Under the pieces are notes generated by a model. It was given only the letters and a program-made list of their open reading frames with translations. It was not told the origin of the DNA and did not search any database. The position numbers and the translations under genes were made by a program. 64,000 bases of DNA from assembly GCA_003956705.1 (NCBI GenBank), contig QZCP01000412.1:163384-227383 (forward strand), given 5' to 3'. The stretch comes from Brevipalpus yothersi (lineage: Eukaryota; Arthropoda; Arachnida; Trombidiformes; Tenuipalpidae). This document shows, in pieces, positions 44,209-57,101 of the stretch (its first letter is position 1; every line of letters starts with the position of its first letter).

Positions 44209-47200
44209 TCACAGCCTTTCAACATGTTTGGACATCTCGATATCTCCATTCACACAACTGACCACCGACAATGAGTTGGACTTATTATTATTTGTAAGTG
44301 ATCGGGGAAATTCTTTGCCTCCTGATGTATTACTTGAATCGCCATTATTGAGCTTTAAGGTAGAGGTTGGATGGCGAGCTTTCAAGCCAATAGTAATGGG
44401 AATCTCATATATGACAGAAATTACGAAAGAATGGACATAAGTTAGCATAATGTTACCACAAACGACATACAGGGCAACAATTGGTCCGGAAAATAGTTGA
44501 GCTGATTGGGTACCCAAAAATATCAATTGAATAATCGGATGAATTGTGTAGGCAACCAGTGTTAATCGGCCCAAAGTGGTCATAAATTTGCCACCCAAAA
44601 TTCGGGCTATTGTTGACGATCGATTCTCTTCACAGCTGACCGTTAAGCTGTACACCATGTATGCGGTGGCAAGTGATACCAAAATACGATGGGAACCCTC
44701 AAAAATTCCGGCAATCAATGGTTCCGGCAGCTTTCCCATCACCCAATCGTGATGGGTGAACAGTAGGGCCAATATGACCGCAAAACTGATGGACCATGCC
44801 ATCAGACCGGAGAAGCCAAGTCCATATGGTGTGGATGAATTGGAAAAAGGTTTTCGTGAACGATTAGCGCACAGCCATCCTGCGGCTATACCGATGGCAA
44901 ATACGGACAAGTGTGTCCATGGCTTGAAATAATGAACTTGATAATAGAAATTACGCTGATCGGGATCAGGTAGTGTCCATATGAGGTGAGGTGGTAATTC
45001 GTATTTGTATACAGTAAGTACATTGCATATAAAGCCTATGATTACAATCACACCACTGAGTAGTACAACGGTTGACTTGGATGCTTTCCGGGCGATCATC
45101 ATGAATGGAATGAATGCTAAATATAATTGCATTTCCACACTGAATAGCCAAGTGTTTTTAAGGCACATATCGGTTGGCTTGAAGAAATTTTGTACATATA
45201 ATAGATTGAAGATGCCAGTCTCTTCACATGCTTTGGCTGGCTTGGGAACAAAATCGCCCCATGTTGGTCCACCACGGAATACTTTTTTGGCAAGAGGCAA
45301 TATCATTAGCCAACATGTGGCGAACATAATAACCGGAGTGATGCGGAGATATTTTCGGAACAAAAATTTCAAGGCACGAGAACCACCTCGAGACCCGACA
45401 GTGTAGGCCATCGTGAATGCTGAGATCATGATAAACATATCAAAATTGTAAGAACTTTTTGTCAGAGGTTGAGCCACGAAGGACAGTGCAACATCTCGAA
45501 TCCACAAGACATCACCTAGAAATGATAATGATAATAAAATTAAAATCGTGAATATTTTATTTCCAAGTTTTGAATTTCTTTTTCGAAAACCCAATTCTAA
45601 GTCCAATCTCTGGGAAATATTCACCAATATTTCGGATTAAATCAATCCAACAATGTTTGCTATATAACTAAATTTTTTGAGTCGTCTTCAATCAGGACAA
45701 ATTTGTTTTGTCTGTATTTGAAATATTCAAAATATTTGCTTAATGTTTTCTGTTTTCGTCAAAATATTTTAATTATTGTTTTTCAATTTGAACTGATCAT
45801 TCGAAACGAGAAAGCCGTAACTAGGGAGTTCCAGGCTTCATGTTATGATCTAAAGTAACACTCTTTCCAACTAGTCCATCAGGTTAACTGTTCCAATCAG
45901 CCATTTCGAATCACTTTCTCTCTCTCTCTCTTCTGAATTTCCTTCAATAATCGTTTTCTAATCACTATTACCCTACTGTTCAACTATTAGCTTCAAGTTG
46001 CAATTATCAGCACGCATTGAGGAAACTCAAACACAAAACCACTGATAGAGATCAGCAACTTGAGCCTACCTCAAATACACCTTTTTCCCATTCATCAGCT
46101 ATTGTGTCAAATTGGATGGAATTCAGGCATTCACACTATTGGAGACCCTTTTAATCAGAACTACTCTCAGAGGATGAATAATGAGACAAAATATAATTCT
46201 GTCCTTTCACCATAGTTTGCGCCATGCTCATTCTATTTGCTTTGATTATTTAGGATTTAAAAATTATCTCATAAGATAAGAGGCTAGCTCTCGAGTATCT
46301 TGATGAGTGGTCAACTTGAAACAAAAGATTTGAAGTAGCCAAAATCGTTTTTTTACTACTGCTTTTAAAAATCACACTCATTTGAAAGGACTATTCAACG
46401 GTCAATCAAAATGGAAAAGTTTGCTTGATGAAAGTCTGTGGAAACTCTGTGTGTGTGTGTGATTACATCACAGGAGGAAGATTGTCCACTAGAATAACAG
46501 CAACTGTACAGTGGCAGCTAATAACAATAATGAGAATAATTTTAATTTATATGAGCCTTCAAGCAATGAATACTGTCTTATCATCAAAGGAAGAGAGAGA
46601 GAGAGAGAGAAAGAGAAACTGAGTCCATGGTCACATTATTCCCGAGATGGGGAAAATTTCTTTCAAGAACACAACATGGACACAGCATCAGAGAGAAATA
46701 TTTTGTCACCAAGATTCTGGCTATTTTGGACGGAAATTTCTCTTAAAACCCTACGACAACACGTGCATCATACCGAAACTAACTTGGAAATCAACCAAAA
46801 TTGGACCAAAATGTCTTGGAAAATTTAAAATCAAGTAAGATAAGAAACTTAATCAATACAAATGTATTTTCTCTCTTTTTAATGAGAAGCCTTCTCTTAA
46901 TGTCCAAGAAAAACAACTATTTATAACACAAAATTTTGAGCCTCAAGCAGAGTAAGACCATGAAAAACTTGGTACACAGACCCCCTAGGAACGAAATATT
47001 TAAGCGATCAACATCAAATCTTCTCCAATCTTGTTTCTTTTTTTCCATCATCAGTCACTTTCACTGGAAGGGAATAGCATCTATATTTGACCAGAGGCTA
47101 AATTAGAGTTGAATCTCACTCTCTTTCTTGAAATGTATTCCTATCTATCCTCTACCTCTTCACACAGGAGTATCATGCTGCCCATCCTGGCAAACCGGGC

Positions 47201-47582
47201 AAACTTCATCAAGATTCAGTCGGCTAATAACTTTTTCACTCTCACTTTCACAATCTTGATGATGACCGGTTCCAAATACACTTATATTACACACATACTC
47301 GAGCCACATTCTTGTGTTCTGGGTAAAATATTGGAGAGAGAGAAAAAAAACAAGCATTTTCTCTCTCTTCAGCAACAAAGCTCAGCCATTTAGCCAAATT
47401 TAAATATACACACAGATTTTCCCTCTTACAAACAGATAAAGATCCAGAGAGAAAGAATCTTGCGAAGGTGCCATTATTCCATAGGAACTAACATTGTATA
47501 AGTCGAAAGAAGGGGGAAATTGATAGGGTAAAGATGGGATTGAAATTGAATTTGATCATCATTATTCCAATGATGATGGTCA

Positions 47583-47630
<48 letters not shown>

Positions 47631-47784
47631 ATCATCGGGAAAAAAATGTTACTTTAAAGTTAAGCTGTAGTTAGTGGACATTTGATTCTTTTTTTTCAAC
47701 TATTTAAATGCTTTCGGCAAACATTAGTTGGGATCATTATTGAATCACGCACATCTTTATTTTTTCTTCTCTCTTCACAACATT

Positions 47785-47819
<35 letters not shown>

Positions 47820-50670
47820 CTAAATTCAACATCTACATACACATTCACATACATACTTAGACGTTAGTTGATCGAAAAAATAGCCCACTTAGAGAGCATA
47901 TATCAACCATATTTTAGTAATCATCAAGAATATTCAAATATTACGCGTACTGATAATGGAAAAAAAGAGAAAGTTTTAAATTTTTCCAGGAAGAAAGACA
48001 AGGTTTTATATTCGAGCATCAAGGCACGCAATTGATCATGATGGAAAATGGTTAACATGGAAGATCCGTCCAAGGAAAATGTCAAAATAAAAGTAAGAGG
48101 TAGACCAGGTAAGAGAGAGGAAAGAATAAGATGTAATCGAAGAGTAAATTGATCGGATAATTTGAATACAATAATTTAACTTGTGAACGCTCCTGTTCAA
48201 TCACCATTTTCTAACGCTTTACTGACAAGAGAGAGAATATTCAACAATAAATTCAATAAGTTTCACTATAATTCTTTTCTCACTCTTTCTTCCCTGTATT
48301 TCGTCATGATTGTCAATCATATATTCCAATTCTTGGGTCTCACTATTCGTTCTCACTCAAATTGGGAACCATAAATTTGTGAATTTATGATTTTTTTTTT
48401 CGATTTTACGATCCCATGATACAAGGAGAGAATACATGTATATGTTTCAAAATATTTTGCCCATGTTTTCTAAAGTGCAACTTTTTTCTTCCTCTCATGA
48501 TTAGCATCTAAAATGTTGCCTTCCCTTGATATCAATGTTCATAGGAAAACAGTTTTCCTGGTAAACACTTTTCTCTCTTTCTCTCTCTCTCTCTCTTAAT
48601 CAGATAAGAATAAATGTTGAGAGTTTGTCCTTACAATAACAGAGAGAAAACTTTCTGATACCAATAGTAATGAATGCTCGAGGAGCTCTTAATTATTATT
48701 ATTATTTGAATTTTTTGTGAGCAAGAAATTAAGGTTGCTGTTTTCGATGAACTAGTTTACCTTACAAACAGAATGTCCATGATAGATCTGCTCGAAGTCG
48801 AATGTGATCATGTGAGATCAACATTTTTGCATTCCTTGTATTAATATGAATGATGCTTCTCGACCAGTTTTCTTCTTCTTCTTCTTCTTCTTTTTAACTC
48901 TCATCTTCTCTCTATCTTCATCATACAAATATTTCAAGTAACAGTTAGGACAGTTTCAGCATGTACATACAGGTAGAGTCTCATGATTGAGCCTGAAAAT
49001 CCTTGAAATATTTGGCCTAAGGTGAATATGCATGTACACTGGGAAAAGGCATAATCAAAAAGTTCTGACTACTGGAACGCTGATGAATGTGATCGTATAT
49101 TATGGACAGCAATCAAAGAGAGAGAGAGAGAGAGAGAGAAAATTTCGCTTCATTGGATGATTGCATAAATAAAAAAGTCTATGGGAAGAGGTATGCAAAA
49201 GATGAGGAAAAGATGAAGAGAAGATGAATGATGAATTGCTTAATGTATGTCTCTCTCTGTTGTGAAGCATGAAGTCCTGGACAAATGAAAATATGACGTC
49301 GATTGATCGAAACCTATTAGCAATGTTCACTGTATGGAGGACAAGACCAGTGGAAATTATAACTGAATTTCGTGATACAATCTTCTTGACTATGTGAGTG
49401 TGTATATGTCATCCCATGTTGTCCACAAAACACATAGTCAAGGAGGAAGAGTTGAGAAGAAAAGGAAAATCATGTGCCTTAGTGTTAATGTTGGAAAGAT
49501 TGGAATGATTACTGTACAGAATATGATTTGAACAAGGAAAAACTTTTTCCCCAATGTGAACACTATTGTAAAACCCTTCCACAAATTACAAGAGTAAATT
49601 GAATTTTGTTCAATTTAAGTGCCTCGAAGAGGTAGCCTTTTTTTCATTTGGTCAAAATTTTTATACTGGGCTATAACAGGAATACAGAAGTGTAATGTAT
49701 CGGCTGGTTTTCCTTGTTCTCTGTTCCCTATCTTTTGGAGAGAAGAATAATAGCCAAGAACGATGTATTCCAGCATGAAAGGAATCCCATAAGAGTATGT
49801 TTCTATTTGGCGTATTCAATATGGAGCTATGGAACTATTTTCACGTGACAAGATTCGAAGATTTCTCTCAAAAAATGAGGAAAAATATCTTCAAGAGAAA
49901 AAACTTTCTCTCTGAAAACTCTAGTAGAAGGGAGAGAGAGCAAAAGAAATTCAATCAGTTACAAATGTTGTTTAATTTCCCAAGAAATTAAGAACTTGAA
50001 TTGAATCTCAATCATTATTTCAACTCATTAATTTCTTAATGTTGATTAAAATGAGAATCACGATGGCAAAATAAATGTTCCTCTCAACCTATTAATTCCA
50101 TGGTCTTGTATATTTTCCTCAAGAAAATATCTTTCAATGTCAAAGATTGAACCATATTGAATTTCAGAATGATCAAAATTTTCGATAAAATATGCAAATC
50201 CAGGTAAGAAAAACTCATTTGATTGGCACCCGGAGGAAACATAGCTACTGGCTGACCATTAGAGGTGAAATTTGATAGTCAAACTAATTTCAAACACTGA
50301 AATATTTTGTCTCGCTCTCAGCACATAGCAATATAACATATATACACCTTGGTCATGTTACCCTACTAATCAGTGCCTGACCTCCAAACCACACACTTAC
50401 ACACTACCTGAACCTACAGCTTATATTGGTGAAATTTTTGAATATTGACCCAAGGGCGAGGGCGAAGCTTCTTTTCTCCAGCTCAACTGACCACCACACA
50501 CAGGTAAGAGGAAGATCTTTATCTTGAGATGGACTTCAAATACACTATTCACACAATCTCAGCATCAGAGCAACTTGACCTTAAGCTGGGTTTTTCCCAT
50601 ATCTCTATGGACACTTTTCTGGACGCGTCCTCACAGAGGTACATGAGGTCACTCAGAGGTACAGAAAGAA

Positions 50671-50741
<71 letters not shown>

Positions 50742-53168
50742 TAACTGAGCATTCGGACTGAACATAATCACTCTCAGGCGCTCAAGATTCAGAATTTTCT
50801 CTCCATGAAAGATGATTTTTCACTAATTTTATCTGATCATATTGATAATCCTGATTGATTATGGTGAGAATGTAATTATCTGAAGATGAGCAAAAGTATT
50901 AGTTGGAGAAGATTTTGGAACCTTGAATGTTACTCAAAAGTGTATCACATGAAATTCATTTCGGCAAAGTTTTACCATTCATTATGTCGGAATGGATTGC
51001 AATGACCTTAAAATTGTATCTGAACATCTTGAATCAAAATGATATCTGATGAAAATTTCTATCAAAATTTGAAATAATTGAGAGTAAGAAGTGAACATGG
51101 GGGCAAACTTTTTCTTCCATCAAGCCAATCCCCAATCGAGTGATAATTTCTTCTTCATTGGACAATAATTCAGTGAATTTTGTAAAGCTATTAAAGTGCA
51201 AAAGTTTGATGACGCTATCACTTGCTTATTCATACACCTTGATCTTACTTAATTTGACAGTCAATGGACGTAACATTAAATTCAGGTAACTTGATGTTGA
51301 ATTCGTCATCACTCAAAATAACAACAATCCACAGCATCATGATGATAAATGTTAATTTGAATGCCAACTTCAACTTTTCTTTTTGCTCAAACACAAGAAG
51401 CTGAAAAAATTCCGATTCTGTGTACAGTTACTATCAGAAGTATATGGAATATAACTGATTCAAATTTGATAAATCAAATATTTTCCCAAAAGATTGGACA
51501 ACTGAATGGGGTCGAAAAAAAGTGTTTGCTCAATATTTCAAACACGAAAGTGATAGTAAAAAAAATCTGGTACTTACGGAAAAATTGAAAATTAACCTCG
51601 ATTGCTGTATGTACTAAGATTATATACATCATCAGAATGGTTCGAAGTCCATATACTGCTGACACATGCTTCTTGTTCTGATAACTATCATCGCTGAGCA
51701 ATTCTTTGAGTGATGTTGTCCATGTTAATGATCGAAGATATCTGGACAATGAATTATCTTCACGGAACATACCACAGAAGCCGAGAACAGTTAATATGGC
51801 AAAAATGAAACAAGCCACATTCATTACCATACTGTGTTGGAAGGAAAAGGAACGAATTGAAATGTAAATTTAAGGTTAAGCTTAGGGAAAATATTGACCT
51901 TGCTTGAAGGCTTGAGGCTTCTTAAGCATAGTTTTACATTGTATATAATTAAAAAAAACCTTTTTATGGGTGCAATATGATTTTAACAAAGTTACGAAAC
52001 TTTTTTCAATGAATATTCAGTGTTATCACGATTTCATTATTTTCTTCATGCAATCCAACTGACAAAATAAGCTGACGAATCATCAACTAAAATGCTACTA
52101 AAATGACCAATTCGATTGAATCGGTCAATATTTTGATGGTATCATATGGACAACTGAGAATACAGCCTTTTTCTCTAAAATATATCTTGGCTGATCTAAT
52201 AAAATTGGAACCTACTGGTAATCAATTGCTGAAATTTATTCACATATATTTATTCACTCACTTAACCCTTTTTTGATTATTGATCTGGGAATTTTAGCAT
52301 TTGAAATCTATTACGTATACTAGACTGTTATTCTCTATTCCGGTTAGATCATAAGGCACCCAAAGATCATCGGAAATTTTTCTCAGATTCTCTATTTCGA
52401 GAATTCTCAGCAGAAAAAAAGAATGAAAATACTTACAGTGCAGCGACTTGAGGATTAGAGACATTAGATGTTGGCTCTTCATCTACCTCACATCGAACTA
52501 CTTTTCCTCGTATATCAATCAGTCTGCTGACTGTAATGTAAAAAATAAGAGAAAAAAAATTCATTAATTGGAATGAACTTTCCTAACAAGAAAGTATCTA
52601 GTATATCTCTAGTATAAACTTATCAGTTCATGGAGAGATGGTATAGCTTGTTATACTTACTGAGACCGACAACTTTTTGGATATCATTTCGAGAACATAA
52701 CGATGGTATACACAAATCCAAACGGAAGGAAACAAAATTCAAGAAAACAGCTAAATCCGCAATATCACGAAGTACCTGGGTGGGATGAATTGTGAGAATA
52801 TGATGTGAATTTAAGATGAGAATTAGATGTTTGTTTTGGAGAATGGAGCTAAAAATACAGTATCAACATGATTTAAATCTTTACCGTATCATCTTTTGGC
52901 GGTCTTTCGAGTGCTTTCAGTTTGGTGTTCATTCCATAGAATGGAGGTTTCTTGGGAAGCCATGGCTTAAATTCGAGTATACAATATTTGCCTCGGAAAA
53001 ATTCTTTTGGCTCTACTTTCTCGGTTTCAAGTTTTTCTTCCTCTTCATCTTCAAAATCTTCATCATCGTCCTCGAAAACTCGAATTTTTGTACATTCATG
53101 ATAATTTCCAAACATACTGACTTGTCCCTCCAGTAAACCAGAAGATGGCTTACCAATGGCATCGAGCA
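44209..53168 (-). CDS. NRF-6-like acyltransferase 3 membrane protein, 5' end missing
   Basis: Exons on the minus strand: 53168-52885, 52775-52661, 52530-52437, 51831-51578 and 45515-44209; phases agree throughout (683 aa visible, first codon split). N-terminal NRF domain: LDAIGKPSSGLLEGQVSMFG, an Asp/Glu run, FRLDLCIPSLCSRNDIQKVV. Then a first membrane segment (VMNVACFIFAILTVLGF) and the acyltransferase 3 core: YGLRTILMMYIILVHT with the conserved His, SSYNFDMFIMISAFTMAY, NTWLFSVEMQLYLAFIPFMM, and about ten membrane spans, ending LTLVAYTIHPIIQL and a Ser/Asn-rich tail. C. elegans nrf-6 acts in lipid/drug uptake and yolk transport. Upstream signal-peptide exon(s) were not found up to the chitinase at 54.5 kb. 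The 6.06-kb intron (51577-45516) holds most of the span. Confidence 0.9.
47584..47628 (+). repeat. (GA)n microsatellite
   Basis: About 45 bp of AG dinucleotides. Confidence 0.95.
47789..47818 (+). repeat. (TG)n microsatellite
   Basis: About 30 bp of TG dinucleotides, one of few non-GA dinucleotide tracts in the window. Confidence 0.95.
50681..50738 (+). repeat. (GA)n microsatellite with GATA start
   Basis: ATAGATAGAT passing into 58 bp of AG dinucleotides. Confidence 0.95.
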
Positions 53169-54553
53169 CTGATGATTAAAAAAATTAATATAATAGTAAG
53201 CATATCATTGAAACGATTGGATTAGAGGGGGATCATCATCATCATGATAATAATATTATTCGAATTTCAGAAATCATTCTCTACAGTGATTTGTTCCCAT
53301 CAGAGTGGCTACAATCAGAATAGCAAATCCGGGAACGAAATTGATATCAGATCGATTTAAAACTTATTCGGACTCAAACATTCGTTTTGTGCTATCATTC
53401 AACATGCCAATGGATATCTTGTGAGAAATACTTTGAAACTATTCTAAATATTCATCAAATGATTTGGATATTCTAGAACATCTTATTGCTATCATGTTTC
53501 TCAAGATATCTCTCAACACTTCACACATGATGACAAGTGGCAAAAGGGCGCGCTTTCCTAGCCCATACTGCTAAAGTCTGATATTGATAGAATGATATCA
53601 TTTTTTGGAATGAATAATATCCACTAAATAGAACGTTTATGTGTATAAGTACTCTTCTCTCTTCTACGCTTCTTCCCAGTTTGAATTCATTCACTCTGAG
53701 GCCAAAGGCTTATCATGAATATCAAATTTGATCCATCAATTGGATAGATGAAATTGATCCCGAAGTGGCGGGACATTGGCCTCAGAGTGTTAGTTAAATT
53801 TCAATGTAAAAGTGAAACCTGCTCATGATGATGATTGGAAAAGATCAAAGAGAAGAATGCGAAAGAGGAAAAAGAAGAAGAAGAAGAAGATGGAGAGAGA
53901 AAGAGAGAGAGAGAGAAAAAGAAAGAGGAGGATGAAAGAGCAAGAGGGCATCATCATCTTGGAGTATCATGATTGAAAGTGGTCGCCAGTGAAGAGTCAT
54001 CGGCATCAAGAATATTTTTTCGGCTGATGAGTGGATCAGAAAATGAAAGTTGACTCTCACTCTCCATATCATGATAATATATTCTTGTAGGACTAGTTTA
54101 CCAAAAAACTTTGGGAGGTTCGGTAAGATATACCCCAAGCCCAGGCCCAAGAAAGAGAGAGAGAGAGAGGGTGAACTGGGCAGATCATGATCATGGCCCA
54201 CCGTTAAGTGTATGTATGTGGTATGGACTGGGGCCGATATATTTGGTTTTACTATAAAGTTGAATATTCTCATGGAAAAGGTTAAGGTACTCTCTGAGAG
54301 AGAAAGAGAGAAAGAGAGAGAGAGAGCTTATATCGAGAGATGAAGAAAGAGAGAAGATGAATCAGTCATCTTCATCTTTTTTCTCCAAGAGAGGCTCCTT
54401 AATACTGTTAGCATTCATGTTATTTGTTGTAATTTCATTTTGAAACTCATCCAGAACAGTAGTATGGTTTTGGAGTAATCACTGGAATTGGCGAATTCAT
54501 ATCGTATTACGTTTGATCACTTTCCATCGTCATATAATCACTTTCCGATCAGT
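53169..54553. other. interval between divergent genes, no gene seen
   Basis: Should contain 5' exon(s) and promoter of the NRF-6-like gene (-) and the chitinase promoter (+). GA-rich tracts lie at 53,860-53,930 and 54,295-54,330. The minus-strand ORF at 53,845-54,273 is driven by these tracts. Confidence 0.5.
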
Positions 54554-56078
54554 ATGCGCAGTGTTTATGTTGCTTTAGTTACACTTATTGTGATCAATGG
54601 AGTCTCTAGTCACACGTGCGGCCATTGTGACCACAAGATAACATTATCGACAGAAAAATCAACCATCACTAATGCAACTGAGCCATCAGTTGACGTTCGA
54701 CCCAGCACTTCGACATCATCGCCAACGATCTCAACCACATCATTGGCATCGGAAAATAGAACGAATGTCAGAGGAAATCCAACCAGATCAGGTGAGTTGA
54801 TTGTTTCATCATATGATCAATGATTATCGAACATTACATTTTTATCGATACAGAAACGCTTATTGACTATTGATTATAATTATTATTATTATTCAATTGT
54901 TGCAGATCCAAATGAAAAAGTTCTAATATGCTATTATGGAACTTGGGCCGTTTACAGACCGGGAAGAGGAAAATATCCGGTCGAAAGTATTGATCCATTC
55001 CTGTGTACTCATGTTATATACTCATTTGTTGGACTCGGTTCGGATAACAGGGTTCGTCCATTGGATCCGTGGAATGATTTGCCTGATAATTATGGCAAAG
55101 GTGCTTTCGTACGATTTGTTAATTTGAAAAAGATGAATCCTAAATTGAAAACTATACTTGCCGTTGGTGGTTGGAATGAGGGCTCAGTTAAGTACAGTAC
55201 GATGGCAAGTAATCCATCGACGAGAAAAGTATTTGTTCAAAGTGTACTTGAATTGTTGGAAAAATGGAATTTCGATGGTTTTGATGTTGATTGGGAATAT
55301 CCAGCAGATCGAGGTGGAAAATCGGGAGATAAAGAAAATTTCGTAGCCCTTTTATCTGAATTTAAGCAAGCTTTCGCTCCCAAAGGTTTACTATTAACAG
55401 CAGCCGTTTCGGCGGGTCGAGATAAAATTGATACATCTTACGATGTACCTGAAATTTCAAAGTGAGTTGATTTTTTTCTTCGTTAATCAGTGATGGAAGG
55501 TTCTTATTTCCATTATATTCTCTATCTTGATATTTTTCAGATATCTTGACTATATCAATGTGATGTCCTACGATTATCATGGAGGCTGGGAACGATTTAC
55601 GGGACACAATGCACCGTTATTCGCTAGACCAGATGAGACAGGAAGCAATGCATTTCTCAATGTGGTAAGTTAATGAGAGTTAACATGCTCATATTCAATC
55701 AAGTAGTGATAATCAAATCTATTTTACACACAAACATAGAATTTCTCCATCAACTATTGGCTATCTCGAGGAGCACCAAAGAATAAAATAGTTTTGGGAA
55801 TGGCTACCTATGGACGATCTTTCACATTGGCAAGGGAAGAAAATAACGGACTCTATGCAGATGCACCACAAAAGGGTCAAGCAGGCCCCTACACCAGAGA
55901 GCCTGGTTCATTGGGCTACAATGAGGTAATTATAATGATAACAACATTCAATCGTAGCATTCCCGTTGATCTTGAAAATGGAAAATGATGATGATTAAGT
56001 AAAAGTAGATTCAATTTTTCGCGGCAAGCAAACTGGATCCATCAATCGGGTAGACAGTGACCATCAGCTTGTGGCCAG

Positions 56079-56123
<45 letters not shown>

Positions 56124-57101
56124 TCAGCATGCTCAAGCCTTCAGCATGTGTGTGTGGAAAAATTGAAGGGCTTTTTATCATGAATGAATCTTCTCTCTCA
56201 CTTCACTTTTTTTTGTATTCAGATATGCGAATTGCAAATGCAAACTCAATGGACTGTTGTTCGAGATCCCTATTACATGGCTCCATACGCTTATTCTGGT
56301 AGACGATGGGTTGGCTATGATGATGTGGAAAGTATAACCCTGAAAACTCGATATATCAACAAAATGGGCTTAGCGGGTGGCATGATTTGGTCATTGGAGA
56401 CTGATGATTTTCTCGGATTGTGTCATAATGGTACCAAATATCCACTATTAAATGCTATCAAAAATGAATTGAATAGCAAAAATGCCGATGTCCCACAGCC
56501 ACCTTTGGAAACGAAAGAGGTTACATTGACTCCAACTCCACCGACTCTTCGAACTACACCTCGAATCATTCCTCCATCGACAACCAGACTGACCAGCACA
56601 ACCAGCACAACTATGGCACCTAGTCCTAGTCCATCAAGTGTTCCATCGAGTACCATGAGAACGAGTACATCGTCCACTTCAACCAGCTCTCAGCCATCAT
56701 CAACCTCATCATCAACAACATTATCATCATCAACTACAAAAACATCAACAACAACCGTTAAACAGCAAGACATTCCATCAAGTCCTGAGCCAACAACAAT
56801 CACACCATCAACATCAACATCGACGGTTGCTTCGAGTACAGCTTCCGATAAGCGAAAAATGGAATGTACAACTGCTGGTATGTTTCGAAATCCAAATGAT
56901 TGTAAAAAATTTTATCGATGCGTTGATATGGGAGGAAGATTCCAAATGTTCGAATATGATTGCCCCCAGGACACTGTTTTCGACTCTAGCCTACAAGTGT
57001 GCCAATGGCCAAGTGCAGTTCCAGAATGTGCTGATCATTATGGTCCAAATACAATTCTTGGCGGCTCTACTGTCTGGAAGCCAATAATTAAGCGGAAATA
57101 G
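54554..57101 (+). CDS. secreted GH18 chitinase with CBM14 chitin-binding domain, 660 aa
   Basis: Hydrolyses chitin in cuticle or gut lining. Exons 54554-54791, 54906-55461, 55541-55664, 55740-55925 and 56223-57101, all in phase. Residues 1-20 are a signal peptide (MRSVYVALVTLIVINGVSS). About 60 Ser/Thr-rich residues precede the catalytic domain, which is unusual. GH18 domain (about 80-455): VLICYYGTWAVYRPG, ILAVGGWNEG, the catalytic FDGFDVDWEYP with Asp203, Asp206, Asp208 and the proton donor Glu210, VMSYDYHGGW, GMATYGRSF and GMIWSLETDD. A long Ser/Thr/Pro linker (mucin-like) follows, then a six-Cys CBM14 domain (MECTTAGMFRNPNDCKKFYRC ... DCP...VCQWP...ECAD, in parts). All catalytic residues are intact. 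The fourth intron contains a long CT tract. The start ATG was chosen because it opens the signal peptide. Confidence 0.95.
56085..56121 (+). repeat. (CT)n microsatellite in chitinase intron 4
   Basis: 37 bp of CT dinucleotides, about 100 bp before the exon 5 acceptor; could act as a distant pyrimidine-rich element. Confidence 0.9.

Larger units (their letters stand above)
45628..51473. other. large intron of the NRF-6-like gene, rich in simple repeats
   Basis: No nested gene is supported on either strand. It holds GA, TG and CTT-type tracts (for example 47,584-47,628, 47,789-47,818, 49,118-49,140 and 50,681-50,738). Confidence 0.6.

Noticed and set aside
45005..45406. 133-codon plus-strand ORF within the acyltransferase exon
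   Set aside because: Antisense shadow of a well-supported membrane-protein exon.
53845..54273. Minus-strand ORF as the missing 5' exon of the acyltransferase gene
   Set aside because: Its sequence is dominated by GA-derived Ser/Leu runs and lacks a signal peptide leading into a phase-1 donor.
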